From Parus major (lineage: Eukaryota; Chordata; Aves; Passeriformes; Paridae): a DNA stretch of 64,000 nt. Positions 1-11,675 of this stretch are shown here, piece after piece. The translations under genes were made by a program, and so were the position numbers. Positions within the stretch are counted from its first letter, which is position 1; each line of letters starts with the position of its first letter. The stretch spans positions 39,084,475 through 39,148,474 of the forward strand of contig NC_031799.1 in NCBI RefSeq assembly GCF_001522545.3. The letters run 5' to 3'. The notes under the pieces were generated by a model that did not search any database, had not been told where the DNA came from, and saw nothing but the letters and a program-made list of their open reading frames with translations.

Positions 1-298
1 ACGTATGGGATGCACTAGAAAGGCAAGGGCCAGGGAGCTACAGTAACTTATATAAACTAAGGTAGGGGTGGAGTCTGAGGGAAGGGTACCAACCAGGAGT
101 GAAAATTAGGAATATGCAAATTACTGTGACAAATGTAAACCAATAACAACAGGGAAAACAAAGAACTTCCTAGTAACATTAACAAAATAACTCCTAACGG
201 GAAATGTGGATGGATAATATTGTACCCTCCATGACTGTTGGGATTTTTCCCATCGCCTTAAATCAAAATCTCTGTTTTTCTGCTCAATCCCAACATTA
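1..298. other. unique AT-rich DNA, no feature seen
   Basis: No repeat family, open frame or regulatory signal could be supported here. It ends at the CR1 fragment. Confidence 0.5.
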
Positions 299-565
299 CA
301 GGAACATATAGTGACAGGACAAAGGATAATGGCTTTAAACTAAAAGAAAGTTATATAGTATATAGTGTGATGGGTGGTGAGGCACAGGAACAGGTTGGTC
401 AGAGAAGCTGTTAAATGCCCCATTTCTGGAAGTGTTCAAGGCCAGGCTAGATGGAACTCTGAGCACCTTGGTTTCAGTGAAAGATGTCTATGCCCACAGC
501 AGGGGATTGGAACTACATGATATTTAATGTCCCTGACAACCCAAAACCATTCTATGATTCTGTGA
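299..565 (+). mobile_element. CR1 LINE, 3' end fragment
   Basis: The stretch follows the 3' untranslated end of avian CR1 in order: 'agtgacaggacaaaggataa', 'ggtgaggcacaggaacaggt', 'gaagtgttcaaggccaggct', and the ending 'ccattctatgattctgtgaa'. It is 5' truncated, as is usual for CR1, and has a small internal deletion and AT-rich insertion near 345-370. No coding capacity remains. This is a dead retrotransposon copy read on the plus strand. Confidence 0.88.
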
Positions 566-740
566 AATAAGGTTTATAAAATAGTAGTAGTTTATAAAAA
601 AAAGTATATAAAAAGTATAATAAGGTTTATATAAAAATGTATATAAATATATATATAAATATCAAATATAAATATACAATATATAAAAGTATATAATCAG
701 GTTTATAAAAATAGCAGTAGTTTATAAAATTTTAGTATTC
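566..740. repeat. AT-rich low-complexity tract with repeated flanks
   Basis: TATA/AATA-rich sequence. A segment reading roughly 'ggtttataaaatagtagtag' near 571-598 recurs with two changes near 698-730, so the tract looks like a local duplication with AT-rich expansion between the copies. It directly follows the CR1 3' end, where AT-rich slippage is common. Confidence 0.6.
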
Positions 741-975
741 CTGGACATAAACTGATTTGGTCAGTTCACCCTCTTCACCAAAATTTTGAGGAGTTCAAAA
801 AGGTGTTTTAAGGGAAAATGAAGGACAAATGTAGTTTATGTATGTCTTCAAAGTAATTCATTAGTGGCATGAGTTATTAAAATTAGAATCAAATAAAATA
901 AAATGCCATTCTTCTGAAAAACAATTATTTATCCAGTCATTAGTTGGCAGTTACTTTTACAGTTGTTAGGCTATG
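741..975. other. unique AT-rich DNA, nothing seen
   Basis: No element or frame is recognisable between the AT-rich tract and the tandem duplication. Confidence 0.4.
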
Positions 976-1170
976 TAATGAAATAATTATAGAATTTTTT
1001 TTTTTAATAACACATTTCAAGGCAGAAAAATATAATAGGTCTTGTATCACAACAGCCATAGTGTGTTAAGCTTTATTATCTAATGAAATAACTATAGAAT
1101 GTTTTTAATAACACATTTCAAGACACAAATAATATAATAGGTCTTGTATCACAAAAGCTGTAGTGTGTTA
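976..1170. repeat. two-copy tandem duplication, period 105 bp
   Basis: Unit 1 (976-1068) and unit 2 (1081-1170) both begin 'taatgaaataa', share 'ataacacatttcaag', 'taataggtcttgtatcacaa' and end 'tagtgtgtta'. They differ by a longer T run in unit 1 and scattered substitutions, so the duplication is not very recent. Confidence 0.85.
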
Positions 1171-1235
1171 GATAGCCTGGCAAAGAGGAAACAGAGAGAA
1201 ATTCTTTTCAATGCACAGAGATAGCTTAAGGGTTG

Positions 1236-1538
1236 GTGTCAAGAAGATGGTGCCAGATTTTTTTCAGAGGTGACTAACAAGAGGATAACAAGAAACAGAC
1301 ACAAGCTGAAACATGGGGAGTTTGGTCTCTATATCAAGAAAAACTTCCTGACTTTGAATGTGGAAGAGCACTGGAACAGGCTGCCCAGAGAGGCTGTGGA
1401 GGTTCCTTTTCTGAGGATATCCAAACTTCATCTGGTTGTGATCCTGTGCAACCTGATTTAGGTGAACCTGCTTTAGGAAGAAGGTTAAACTAGGTGATCT
1501 CCAAAGGTCCCCTCAAACCTCAACAATTCTGTGATTCA
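1236..1538 (+). mobile_element. CR1 LINE, 3' end fragment
   Basis: It matches the CR1 3' region in order: 'aagaagatggtgccag', 'gaaaaacttcctgac', 'gagcactggaacaggctgcc', 'cagagaggctgtggaggttc', 'cctgtgcaacctgattta', 'ctaggtgatctccaaaggtc', ending 'aattctgtgattc'. A 63-codon open frame inside it (1270-1461) is only a by-product of this repeat. It belongs to a different CR1 subfamily from the copy at 299, judged by the 'tgtgcaacctg' segment. Confidence 0.92.
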
Positions 1539-1797
1539 CTGTTTATCACTGTGGCTAAAGGGATTATCTTACTTATGGAGAAATATATTTCAGGTTTTAA
1601 ATGCAGAAAGTTAAAATACATTTTCATTAAGAAGTCATGATCCTCTTGCATTTTATGAATTATATGTGGAAAAATGACATCTGAGACAGATGTTTATATG
1701 TTTATATGTGTTCTTTCCATGTATATGAACATGTTCTAAATTAAATAGACTGCATTCTTTTCCTTGATTTAGTGTTTTTGATATCCCATTATAAATA
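1539..1797. other. unique AT-rich DNA, nothing seen
   Basis: AT-rich sequence with no recognisable element. The last six bases (1792-1797, TAAATA) are the candidate left target-site duplication of the next feature. Confidence 0.4.
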
Positions 1798-2217
1798 CGG
1801 GAGCTGAACCAGCTGGGATGTATAGTGGCTTAGCTCAGGTGACTTGTACAGAAGGCATAAACCTGAGACCTGGGAGGCCGGATACTGAAAGGATGGAAAT
1901 AAGGATGCTACTGGGATCATTCCATAATAGGCCATGTTTCTGATTCTGGCTATCAGTTGTTTCAGGACCTGTCGCATATAAGGTCGTGTTGCTGGACCAT
2001 GTTCATGATTGGACCCCTGCCCTCAGGTACCCCTATATATTAAGTTTGCCATGCCCCTTGGCCTTTGGAGCTTGTCCCCAGAACATGTGTTTTCTGCAGT
2101 TTGTTATTTTACCATCATTAAAGTATTTCAGGCAACTCCATCATTCCTGTCCCTCTATTTTGCCATGATGGCCCAGCCAGACTGGTCTTGGAGTCACAGC
2201 AAGCCAACTGTGATACA
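1798..2217 (+). mobile_element. candidate degraded solo LTR (class II-like)
   Basis: This 420-bp stretch is more GC-balanced than its surroundings and has an LTR-like order of signals on the plus strand: a TATA-like 'ctatatatta' near 2032, about 80 bp later an ATTAAA near 2118, then a C/T-rich stretch ending 'gtgataca'. TAAATA occurs immediately before (1792-1797) and after (2218-2223), which would be a perfect 6-bp TSD. The 5' end would then start CG rather than TG, needing one transition. The flanks are AT-rich, so chance agreement is possible. The family was not identified. Confidence 0.5.
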
Positions 2218-2223
2218 TAAATA

Positions 2224-2484
2224 GAAATATAATTGCTTCTCCTTAAAACAACTTGTGTAAAAATAGTACAACTTAAAAGCTGAAAATGTCATGAATAGGA
2301 GATGAAATTCACAGATTTGTCGCCATCTAAAGTTTGCGTTAGGAAGAACTTTTATCACTGAAAATGTTAGTGTATTGAGGTATGATAATAACACTTGAAT
2401 AAAATTTTTTCTTGAAATTTTGTTAGGAATGGATATTGTTAATCCTGCCCACTTTTTCTGCTTAAATGATTTTTCAAAAGTCTT
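2224..2484. other. unique AT-rich DNA, nothing seen
   Basis: No element is recognisable. The minus-strand open frame across 2194-2487 has no codon or compositional support. Confidence 0.4.
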
Positions 2485-3165
2485 CACAGAATCAGAGCAT
2501 AGTTAAGGTTGGAAAGGACCATAAGGGGGTTCAACTGATCCAATCTCCCCATTCACCTACACAGTCATCCCAGAACATATTGCACAGGTTTGCATACAGA
2601 TGGTTCTTGAATATCTCCAAAGAAGGAGACCCCACAAGCTCTCTGTGCACTCTGTTCCAGTGCTTAGTCACTTACACAACAAAGAAGCTCTTTTCAGCAT
2701 TTGGGTGGAACTTCTTGTGCATCAGTTTCTGCCCATTGACTCTTGTCTTATTGCTCAGCCCCACTGAGTGGAGTCTGGCTCTATCCTCTTTACACCATCT
2801 CTTCAGATACTGATAGACATTGATGAAACCCCCACTCTATTGTCTCTTTTGAGGCTGAACAGGCCCAGCTCCCTCAGCCTTTCCTCATAAGAGAGGTGTT
2901 CCAGCCCCTTAATCATCTTTGTTGCCTTCTACTGGACACTCTCCAGGAGCTCCAGCTTGTGCTGAAAAGCCCAGAACTGAACACAGCACTCCAGATGTGG
3001 GCTGAGTAGATGGGCAAGATCACCTCCCCTGACATGCTGACAGAGGTCTTACAAATAAACCCCAGGATACCATTGCCCTATTTGACATGCTTGGCCACTT
3101 CAGATTTGCATGTGTTTAGCATGCAAATTAGTTTTTTTTTTCAAAAAAACCCATGTCCTTACCAT
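2485..3165 (-). mobile_element. CR1 LINE, longest copy in the window, antisense
   Basis: The minus-strand 3' end lies at 2485 ('cacagaatcagagcat'), followed by typical CR1 segments in reverse: 'ttggaaaggaccataagg', 'tctgttccagtgcttagtc', 'ctgaacaggcccagctccct', 'cagcctttcctcataag', 'ctggacactctccaggag', 'cagcactccagatgtgggc', 'cttggccacttcag'. The right boundary near 3165 is approximate, because the sequence decays into T- and A-rich DNA after 'agcatgcaaatta'. The copy is about 680 bp, 5' truncated and without a functional reverse transcriptase. The 115-codon plus-strand frame at 2466-2813 is antisense to this copy and is not a gene. Confidence 0.93.
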
Positions 3166-3803
3166 AGCAGAACACATCACTAATGGGTTTAATAACAATA
3201 TGTACATATTCCTCAAGACTTACTTTTCTTAGTCTCTCCTACAGATTTTCCAAGTGGTACTCTGTTGGTGGCTGAGAAATGGTTGGACGTTCCAAATGAA
3301 TCAGGATGAATTTTTAGCTACTACTCTTCATCCTTATATTCACAACAATCTATCCTAACAATGCAAACAATTTTTTCTTCTTCAAACTAAGCACTTGAAT
3401 ATTTCAGGCACTTCCATGCTTTTTCTCTGTTTTGCTCCTTGTTTGCCTGCTGAAGTTGTTAAAATTCTCTGATGTCTCAGGTGTTCCAACAAACACTAGG
3501 TGAGAAGCTGATAATGTTTGTCACCAGGCAAAGTATGACTGCCAAAAACACAAGCTCTGAGTAATCAAAACAAGTAAAGGTCAGAGCCACAGGTGGTAGA
3601 TCAAATGAGATATAAAGTGACTCAAAACATGATAAATACTTTCTTCATTTTCTTTTTTTTTCTTTATTTATTTAAAAAAATCTAATGTGAGACACCTTTC
3701 CTTAAAAGTAGCAAAAGTAAAATTAAATTGCTTTCTCCAATAATACAGGGAAGCAAAATGGATTGCAAAATGTCCCTGTCTTCTTGTGGTTTTGTTTGCT
3801 TGA
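3166..3803. other. unique DNA, nothing firm
   Basis: AT-rich sequence between the CR1 and the GTTT repeat, with no recognisable element or exon. Confidence 0.4.
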
Positions 3804-3833
3804 GTTTGTTTGTTTGTTTGTTTGTTTGTTTTT
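3804..3833. repeat. (GTTT)n microsatellite
   Basis: About seven uninterrupted GTTT units in a T-rich stretch. Confidence 0.9.
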
Positions 3834-5078
3834 CTTGTGACTATGAAATAATTCTCAGAATTTCTGAAAATATTGACTATCTTCATCTAAGAGCTCCTTT
3901 AGGATATAACCTTTAAATGGTGGAAAAGTGTGCAAATAAGTATAGGCATAGCAGCTACCAGTGTGCCAGTAAGTGACTGGTGTTTGTTGCTGTCTTTGTT
4001 ATTAGTGTGCAGTTGAAGATGTCTTTCTAGGACAAATAGTATTCTGCTTGATTACAAATAATACAAGCTTTCAGTCTTGCTGCTGTAACTGACATAAATT
4101 GTGCTAGAAACTGTCAGTCATGCGGATTCATGACAGCCATATCTTCAAAAAATTGGCATTTCATTCTGTAAAAGAAAATGATATTTCCTACAGAATGATC
4201 TGTTTTAAAAAAGAGTCTGGCTTTTTAAAAGGGTATCTTATTATCCTTGTGCTTTTTCCTTTTTTTATGTTTTTAAGGAAAATCAACCTAATAGGATTTT
4301 CATAATTTGTGGAATTTACCAATTTACCTGGTGATCAGGTTTAGACAAATAAAAAATTAAACTCCCTATGTCTACAAGCTATTCCAGTGAACGCCCCTGT
4401 CCTCAGAGGAGTGTGTAGATTACTAACCAAAAGAAAATTGTGTTGCCCAAACATTGGCTAGAGTACAGTATAGCTGCTGATCATTAGACTACAATTCTCC
4501 AGAGTAGGAAATGCCTGTCTCTAATCTGCATTGTTGAATTTGTGTTAAGTTGTTGGGAGAAGACCAGGGTGATTGTGAAGCTTAACACGAATATGCATAT
4601 TACTTGTACTGACAGCCTGAATTCAGTGCACTGTCTCTGCTCACTGTAGCTGGCATTGGGACACTACAGTTTCCTTGTACAGTATCAGTAATACAGAAGA
4701 GATGCAAGGACAGCTACAAGGGAAAAATTCTGAAAAAATATCCTGAAAATCTTGAGACTTATCAATCACCCAAAATTTAATTCTGTTCTTGGTGTGTGCT
4801 GTAAAATATGGTTATGAATCAGCTTTTTGTCCTAGTTCCATGTTTGAGGATATTCCAGCATATAGTGTGACCAGACCTCTGCTCAAGGTTACCCACAGTA
4901 AAGATTAATTGATTTAGATAGGAAGCTTGATCCAACCATGGATCTCTGATCAAAGTCCTAGCAACAGAACTAAGAAGGTTTCTGCTTTTCTCTGTGTCCT
5001 TGCAGTCTTGTTCAGAAATCCAGTCCAAGGGATGACATATTTCTTAAGACCTGGCTTTGAAGTATTTTTCTGTCAAAA

Positions 5079-5141
5079 GGAAATTAAAAAAAAAGAAGAA
5101 AAAAAAAAAGGCAAAAGGAAAAATCAGAGAAAAAAAAAAGC
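5079..5141. repeat. A-rich low-complexity tract
   Basis: Purine-rich sequence dominated by runs of A with scattered G. Confidence 0.8.
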
Positions 5142-5387
5142 TGACCAGCTTTAGTAATGAGAACCCAAATATGTGCACTGGATTTTTAGGTGAAACTGGA
5201 TAATTTCAAATTTTTTATCAACTAAGTTTGACATGCAGCAGTTATAAATAAACAACCAAAAGCTATATAACTGCTATTCACTTGTTTTATCTGTTTCTCT
5301 TGGAACCACATTTTCTCCAAATGATAAATTTTTAATTTTGTCATCCTATACTTATCTGTTATTTTAAAATATGCCATACATATTTAA

Positions 5388-5420
5388 GTAAAAAGGGATG
5401 ACTTGCTTGTCATCCTTTTT
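5388..5420. repeat. imperfect inverted repeat (hairpin)
   Basis: AAAAGGGATGAC pairs with GTCATCCTTTT, with one bulged G, around the loop TTGCTT. It could be a chance palindrome or a relic of a small DNA transposon. Nothing around it supports a transcriptional role. Confidence 0.6.
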
Positions 5421-6229
5421 ATTGTGGTTGACTATCTTTATTACAATACTCTATAACTGTAACATATCCACACCTTGACTATGGCATGAATTTTGCCTAG
5501 AAATAATCTAATAAAACTAGAAAAGGCTAAGAGTAGTATGACAACAATAATGAGAAAAGTAGTAGAATTTTCATAAAAAGCAGGCTAAATACAACTGTTC
5601 TTTGCAATGGTAGCACAATTATCTGATAAAACTTCTTCAAGAATCAATGGCACAGAGACGGTGAATAGGGAATTTCCATGGAGAGTGAAAAGTACCAGTA
5701 TCCATATAAAGCAGAACAAAAGGAAGGGGAGAGGACATATTAGAGTTAAAAAGTAACCACAAATTAAATGTTCATTATATATGTTTAAATTGGAGCAAAA
5801 TGAGAATTTTCATATATGCCTGATTATGTTTCCAAAAGAAGCTGAAGGGATAAAAAACCCAGAAATACTTGAGTCCTCCTTTATATTTTGAGATCTGAAA
5901 AAAATTACAGAAGCATGTCTTTAGATAGCATTTTTTTTCCCAGAAAGTACTTTTGGATCGGATTTATCCAAGTCACAAGCTGAAATGAGGAGATTTTACT
6001 TGGTTTAGGAAAGAGTTGACAGACTGAGTATAATCATACAATTTTTACCCTGCCAAGAAGACGTACACTAATGAACAGGAAAAGAATGAAACAGCTGGAG
6101 ACTATTTGTCTATTCTCAGACACACTGCTTCTTCAGGCAGTACTGCTGTCTTAAAAGTCACTCATGGATTTTTCCAAGTCCATAGAGTGGTATATATAAC
6201 TTTTTTGTTCAGGCATTGCTGAAACTCTA

Positions 6230-6254
6230 CTCCTTCCTTCCTTCCTTCCTTCTT
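6230..6254. repeat. (CTTC)n microsatellite
   Basis: About five CTTC units followed by an interrupted copy. Confidence 0.9.
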
Positions 6255-9200
6255 CATAACTTCTTAAAATTTGCTTTCTTTCCCTATATACTGTCTAAAG
6301 AAAACGCTGTCGACTCTTCTATCCTAGCATGCAATCTTGGGTTTGTTTTTGTTTTTCTTTTGATGTGGGAACATACCATGCCTAGACACTTGAATTCACT
6401 AAAATGAACACAATTAGACATATATATTTTAATGAGTTTCAAAAGCATATTTTTGTCTCTCTCTATATGGGTTGTACATAAGTGAAGTACTAACCTTCCA
6501 CACACACATAAATGATATAAATGTGATGTGATTCAGGAATGGTACAGACTTAAGTGGCATGCAGATTTTGAAGTATGAATACGTATGCATATACAGATTT
6601 AACTTCTGACTACAGTTGAAACAAACAAATATAACTTGGGCAAATGTACATTTTGCATGATAGAAATCCAAAATTAACAACTTATGCTTCTCACTTCACT
6701 TTTGTTTATTAACTCTTTAAAAATAAACAAAATATTCTCACTGCTGGTTTCATTAGCTGTAATATGGAGAAAATTGTTTATTCTGTTGTATCCACTAGTG
6801 ACTTAAACTAGTCTGGTGGTTCTGATTAATTGAAAAATTTATTTTGCAAGGTGAAACCTTTTTTCCTTTACAAGTGCATCATGTTATGTATCTTACACTC
6901 TTGTCGGTATCTGTACTGTAAAATCAAAGCCAAGAACTTGCATAGTGAATTGAAAACACAATATAGAATTGACAAAATAAGGATGGGTGCCTAAATATGA
7001 AAAGGTGAAAAAATTAGTCAAGTTAATTACTACTATTTCACAGCTTGAAGGCATGATTTTTTTTATTATTATTGGAATAGAAGACATATATTAAGAAAAT
7101 AATTATTTGAACTGAAAACAGCAGATTTCCACAAAAACCGCTGTTCAAGATATAGTTCATCATCATTAGCCAACAAATGCTACCAAAAATAATTCCCAGA
7201 GAATATGCATTGTAAATTCTGAATTTTTAAGCTTAATCACTACATAACAGATTTGGAACAATTCAGAGTAAACCAGTATATATCATTACATAAGGATTTC
7301 AGGAACTGAAATGAAAAACATAAATAAAATCTTTTGGCCAGCATTCTTGTCAGCCCAGGACAATTCTTTGTCTTTCTTCTACTTAAACAGGTTTGTTAAT
7401 CTCTCTTTTAAGATTTAAGCAATGAAATACTGTTACTTGCTCTGATAATAATACATGAAGGGGAAGAAAACACATTACTGGGAAATGTCTTAGAATGCCT
7501 ATTGGACATTTGAAAAGTCATCACTACATAGGTGAAAAGCAAAACAAAATAAAAGATGATGAAGAGGAATCTGTAGTTATTTCTTTAAGAGAGTAGAAAA
7601 GTGACAACAATTAAGACATGAATGCGTGTGTATGCCTGTGTATGTACATGTGCATTAGCAGCTCAAGAGACATTTAATGAAATAACAAGGCCAGTGGCAT
7701 AAAAAGCTTTAGTTCCTCTACAATAGTATTAGAAGTAAGAAATAAGAAGCTTGGTGTAAATGACAAACCCATAAAAGTAACACATGAAAGAAAGAGAAAC
7801 TCATGTTAGTATTCCTTCTGTATTTGAAAAGTGTCACGACATTGTCTATGCTGTGCTTTTTAAAAGAGATCTCTTCTGGTTTTTTGTTGCAGGCCAAAAG
7901 TGCAAAACTAAAGAATCTGCACAAGTAATGTATATTTGATATTTGTCCTAGTAGTTGCAATCCTCTAAGCAACTGCAGCTCAAAGTCTTTTGACAAGGAT
8001 GTGTCTACTCTGCCATTCATATGTCTTACTTGATTTTTCTTGACTGACCTGTTTTTTCAATTTTAAATATTTAACTTTTTCATCCTGGAAGTCTCTGGGA
8101 CCAAAAGGTAATCACACAGGGTAATAAAATTGAATACTTGACAAGAACTCCCTGTGATTTCTCACTTAGATTTTTTTTAAAGTAGCAGTCTATCAAAACT
8201 GTTTAAACAGATCTATATGTGACTGCAAACTATTCTATGAAAGGGTATACACAATTAGTTGGATGATTTTCATATCACTGTGTTTTATTGCATCCACAAG
8301 AGTTAAAAGTTTTCTGATTAAGATATTATCACAATATACACTCTTTGATGATAAAGGCTGGTACAATACTAAACATAAAGTGGAATTAAATTGTTCACAC
8401 AGAGTAACCTGAGTTTATATTCCAGTCAAAAGCCAATAATATATGTGGGCCTGCAGAAGGGCTAATGTCTAGAGTATTTTAAAGGGACACATAATTAAAC
8501 ATCAATTAAAAACAGACAAGCAAACAGCACAAAAATGTTTGTTTAGGTTTGTTTAGGTTGGGCTTCTCAGCTAAAATAAACTGGTATCTATCACATTTGA
8601 TGTAATTATGTAATATGTTTTTATTATAGATATATAACACCAAAACAACATGGATTTATCTAACTAATTCTGTGTAGTTACTCTCACATAATAAATTTCA
8701 CACAGTAACAGTATGGCAAATAATCCAGGGTTATAAAGGGCCATCATGATCAAAAGAAAACCATAGGTTATTTTTTATATAAAAGTACTCTGAAGTTTAC
8801 TTTGATAGTTTCCTAAAATGCAATGAATTCCCTGTAATAAAATCACCTAATGACATCAACTTTATTTGAAAAGAACTCTTGAAAGGAAGAGTTTAAAAGT
8901 ATGGTAAGAAATGTCAGCTGTTGTTTTCAGGTTAATGAAAACTGCCTCTTAGAAGAAGTAATGATAAACTAGTTTAGCAGAAATTCCAGCACAATGGCTA
9001 AAAGTAGAGAGCTCTAACTCATGTTACTTGAATATATTAATTAGATATCAAATCATTTCAAGAGATGTAGAAATCAGCTAAAGGACAATGACTGACCTAA
9101 AGGCTTTTTTTTTCCTGTAAAATGTTTTAACTGTGATTTACAAAAGACATGTAAAATTCAAACTTTTCTAAGACCTTAAATTAACACCACAGAATACAAG

Positions 9201-9368
9201 GCTATCATACACCACTAACAAACTAACTCACTAAAATAAACTTCTGTCTGAATAAATATGATGAGATTTTTTTTCTCAGGTTCCTCCTTCTAAAGTTTCT
9301 TTCAGAGCTGTCAGACATCTGTTTCCCACATGATCTCACTTTGATATTTAACTTAAATCTCGGTTTTT

Positions 9369-9629
9369 CTAAATACATAGTTCTGCTATTGTGTTTAGTG
9401 ACAACAGCAGGAGACTTCCTATGGCCACAAATACTTCGTTTTTTAAATCTGTCATGAAAAACTCAAATCTTCTAAAATTGTCTATGAGCTCTGGCAGGTG
9501 TTTGGCAAATTGCTCATGAAGAATTAGACCTGCATACACATTTGAAAGCTTTTCCAGCTCTGCTAATTTTAATGAGCAAATAGGGTGAATGCTTTCCTTT
9601 TTATTGATTTCTAGGTTACCAGTTGTCAA
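9369..9629 (-). other. open frame of 86 codons, doubtful
   Basis: I do not recognise it. The minus-strand frame runs from an ATG to a TAG. Its middle part (about residues 22-65) has a mixed, helix-like composition, for example AELEKLSNVYAGLILHEQFA, less monotonous than the other chance frames here. There is no CpG-rich start, no neighbouring exon and no repeat match that I can see. Frames of up to 129 codons arise by chance elsewhere in this window, so length alone is no evidence. It could be a decayed exon or retrocopy, or just chance. Confidence 0.15.
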
Positions 9630-10997
9630 TTCCCTGAAATGTGCTAAGTACTAATAATCAGTCACAGCTGTATTTTGCTAACATTGGAATTTTTTACTGA
9701 TTGTAACTATAGTGAAATCTACACAACTCACTACTCACAGGCAAAGATCTGTAATTTATTATCCTGTATATCCTAAGTATTACAAAATACACTCCTCAAA
9801 ATATTAGGTTCTTATTTTCTTTAACTAGCTCTACAAAAATACACCTTACAATATATCCATAATTTAGGTCTGAAATATTTTTCAAGAAAAGTAGTACAAA
9901 AATGATCTAAAATCAATTCAGAACTGGTCTTCAACTCAAATTTATAAATTTATTTGAAACTTAACAATTGCACAGATTTTTATTTGTTGTTTATTAGGAA
10001 ATAATTTGTTTAGCTTCTGCTGTGACTCATTAATTTAAGCTTCACTTTAGTAACAGTATGTGATGATACCAGGTATTACAGACCTTTCTCTTAGAATCCT
10101 TAGAAAATATGCAGTTTCTAAAGGAGAGGTTGTATTAACTATATATATTATTTTGTAGTTAAGCAATCACAAAACTTCACACTTCAAAGCAGGAATGTGC
10201 TTACTTTTCCAGATATTTTGCTACTGTTTTAATTTTGAAATAGCTCTTCAAGCTCAGTTTGCTCCACAGTTGCAAACTGTTGCAAACTGTTACTCACAGC
10301 TGTAACTGCCTAACTTTATCTTTGTAACTTCTAGAAGATTCAGTATCACTGCCTTTAAATGTAAATCAAAATAGAAATGTTTCTTAAGAAACAGAAGAAA
10401 AAACAGTCTGACAGGCTGTGTGAGGGTCTGCTGAGGTTAGATTTGCTTTAAAAGCACTCATACTGAGCAGGACATTAGAGGACATTGCACATCAGATGCT
10501 ATTTCACGTCTAACCTTGAGACTGGTACAAACTGGAGGCCAAGAAGTAAAGAGTAATCTGAAAGTGGATATTTATAATGGTTTTTCTGATTTTCATTTTC
10601 TTCTAGAACAGTTTTGCAAGGATTAAGACCAGAATATTTAGTCTGTAACTAAAAACTTAAGATAATGAAAAATGCATATGAAGAAAAAAGTTGCATGTTT
10701 ACTTTAGTTTTGTTTCTGCAATGCAAGCAGAAGGAAATGATTTGTGAAGAGGTTTTTTGTTGCATGACCTTGATTTGTAATTCATTAAAAGGAAGGTTAT
10801 TAATGATAGGAAAAATAATGTGCTCATAGTTTCATTAAAATGTAAATTTCATTATAAGTTCTGACTGGGTTTTTTTCCTAGGCTGCCTTTATTAGGCCTC
10901 CAAATAAAACTTATTCCTTACTCAGCCAGTAGAACAGATATTTTTGGGTTATAAGTATGAAGCTGGAGTTTAATGAAATCAATCACCATTTTTTAAA

Positions 10998-11037
<40 letters not shown>

Positions 11038-11389
11038 CCTGTTTTAAAGATATTGTCACATTTACAATTTAAGGACTAAGACAAATCCATACCTTTAAAA
11101 CAGGTAATAGAGAAAGTATTTGTAAATGGTTTTACTGAACCCCTATTAGCCTAAGAACTTTTATAAAGAGATAGGGTACTGTAATAATTTTATAACATTT
11201 CTAATGTGAAATAATGCTGCTTTTCACTGGAAAATCAGTTTGCACATAGTAAATGTTGAAATACCACGAATTTCATCAGGTACTTTACTTTCAGCTCCAT
11301 GCATCCCAAGGCGTATCATTTAAAGGGAACACTTGAATGTATTGCATTCTTATATTGCAGATATCGTGTAGAAAACTCATAGCCAGCTT
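9630..11389. other. unique AT-rich DNA with a poly-T run
   Basis: No recognisable element apart from the T run at 11000-11037 and a two-copy 12-bp direct repeat ('gttgcaaact' type) near 10270-10290. Confidence 0.5.
11000..11037. repeat. poly-T run, 38 bp
   Basis: An uninterrupted T run. On the minus strand it would be a poly-A tail, but no SINE or retrocopy body is recognisable on either side. Confidence 0.9.
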
Positions 11390-11675
11390 GCAGTATCTCA
11401 AGGGGACCTGAAGAGAAACTGGAGAGGGACTCTTCATCAGGAAGTTTAGTGACAGGACACGGGGTAATGGGTTCAAACTGAAAAAGAGGAAATTAGGGCT
11501 TAATATTAGAAAGAAATTTTTTATTGTGAGGGTGATGAGGCACTGGAACAGACTGCTTTGGGAGGTTATGGATGCTAAATCCCTGGGAGTGTTTAAGGCC
11601 AGGTAGGATAAGACCTGGAGCAGCCCAGTCTAGTGGGTGATGTCCCTGCCCATGGTAGTGGGGGTTGGGAGAAAA
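11390..11675 (+). mobile_element. CR1 LINE, 3' end fragment
   Basis: It follows CR1 in order: 'aggggacctgaagag', 'tggagagggactcttcatc', 'agtgacaggacacggggtaa', 'gggttcaaactgaaaaagag', 'ggtgatgaggcactggaaca', 'gggagtgtttaaggccaggt', 'atgtccctgcccatgg'. It stops at 'gggggttgg', so the terminal ATTCTATG repeats are missing. It is the same general subfamily as the copy at 299. Confidence 0.92.

Larger units (their letters stand above)
3834..9368. other. long unique AT-rich tract
   Basis: More than 5 kb with no recognisable transposon, LTR or convincing exon apart from the small repeats listed separately. Open frames of 60-100 codons occur on both strands but look like chance frames in AT-rich DNA, rich in Phe, Leu, Lys and Asn. 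It reads as intergenic or intronic sequence. Confidence 0.55.

Noticed and set aside
2466..2813. 115-codon plus-strand frame
   Set aside because: Antisense to a CR1 3' region; no protein resemblance.
5388..5420. Hairpin followed by T run as a bacterial-type terminator
   Set aside because: The window is avian nuclear DNA; no transcription unit ends here.
11000..11037. Poly-T as the tail of an antisense SINE or processed pseudogene
   Set aside because: No SINE body, coding remnant or TSD is recognisable on the expected side.
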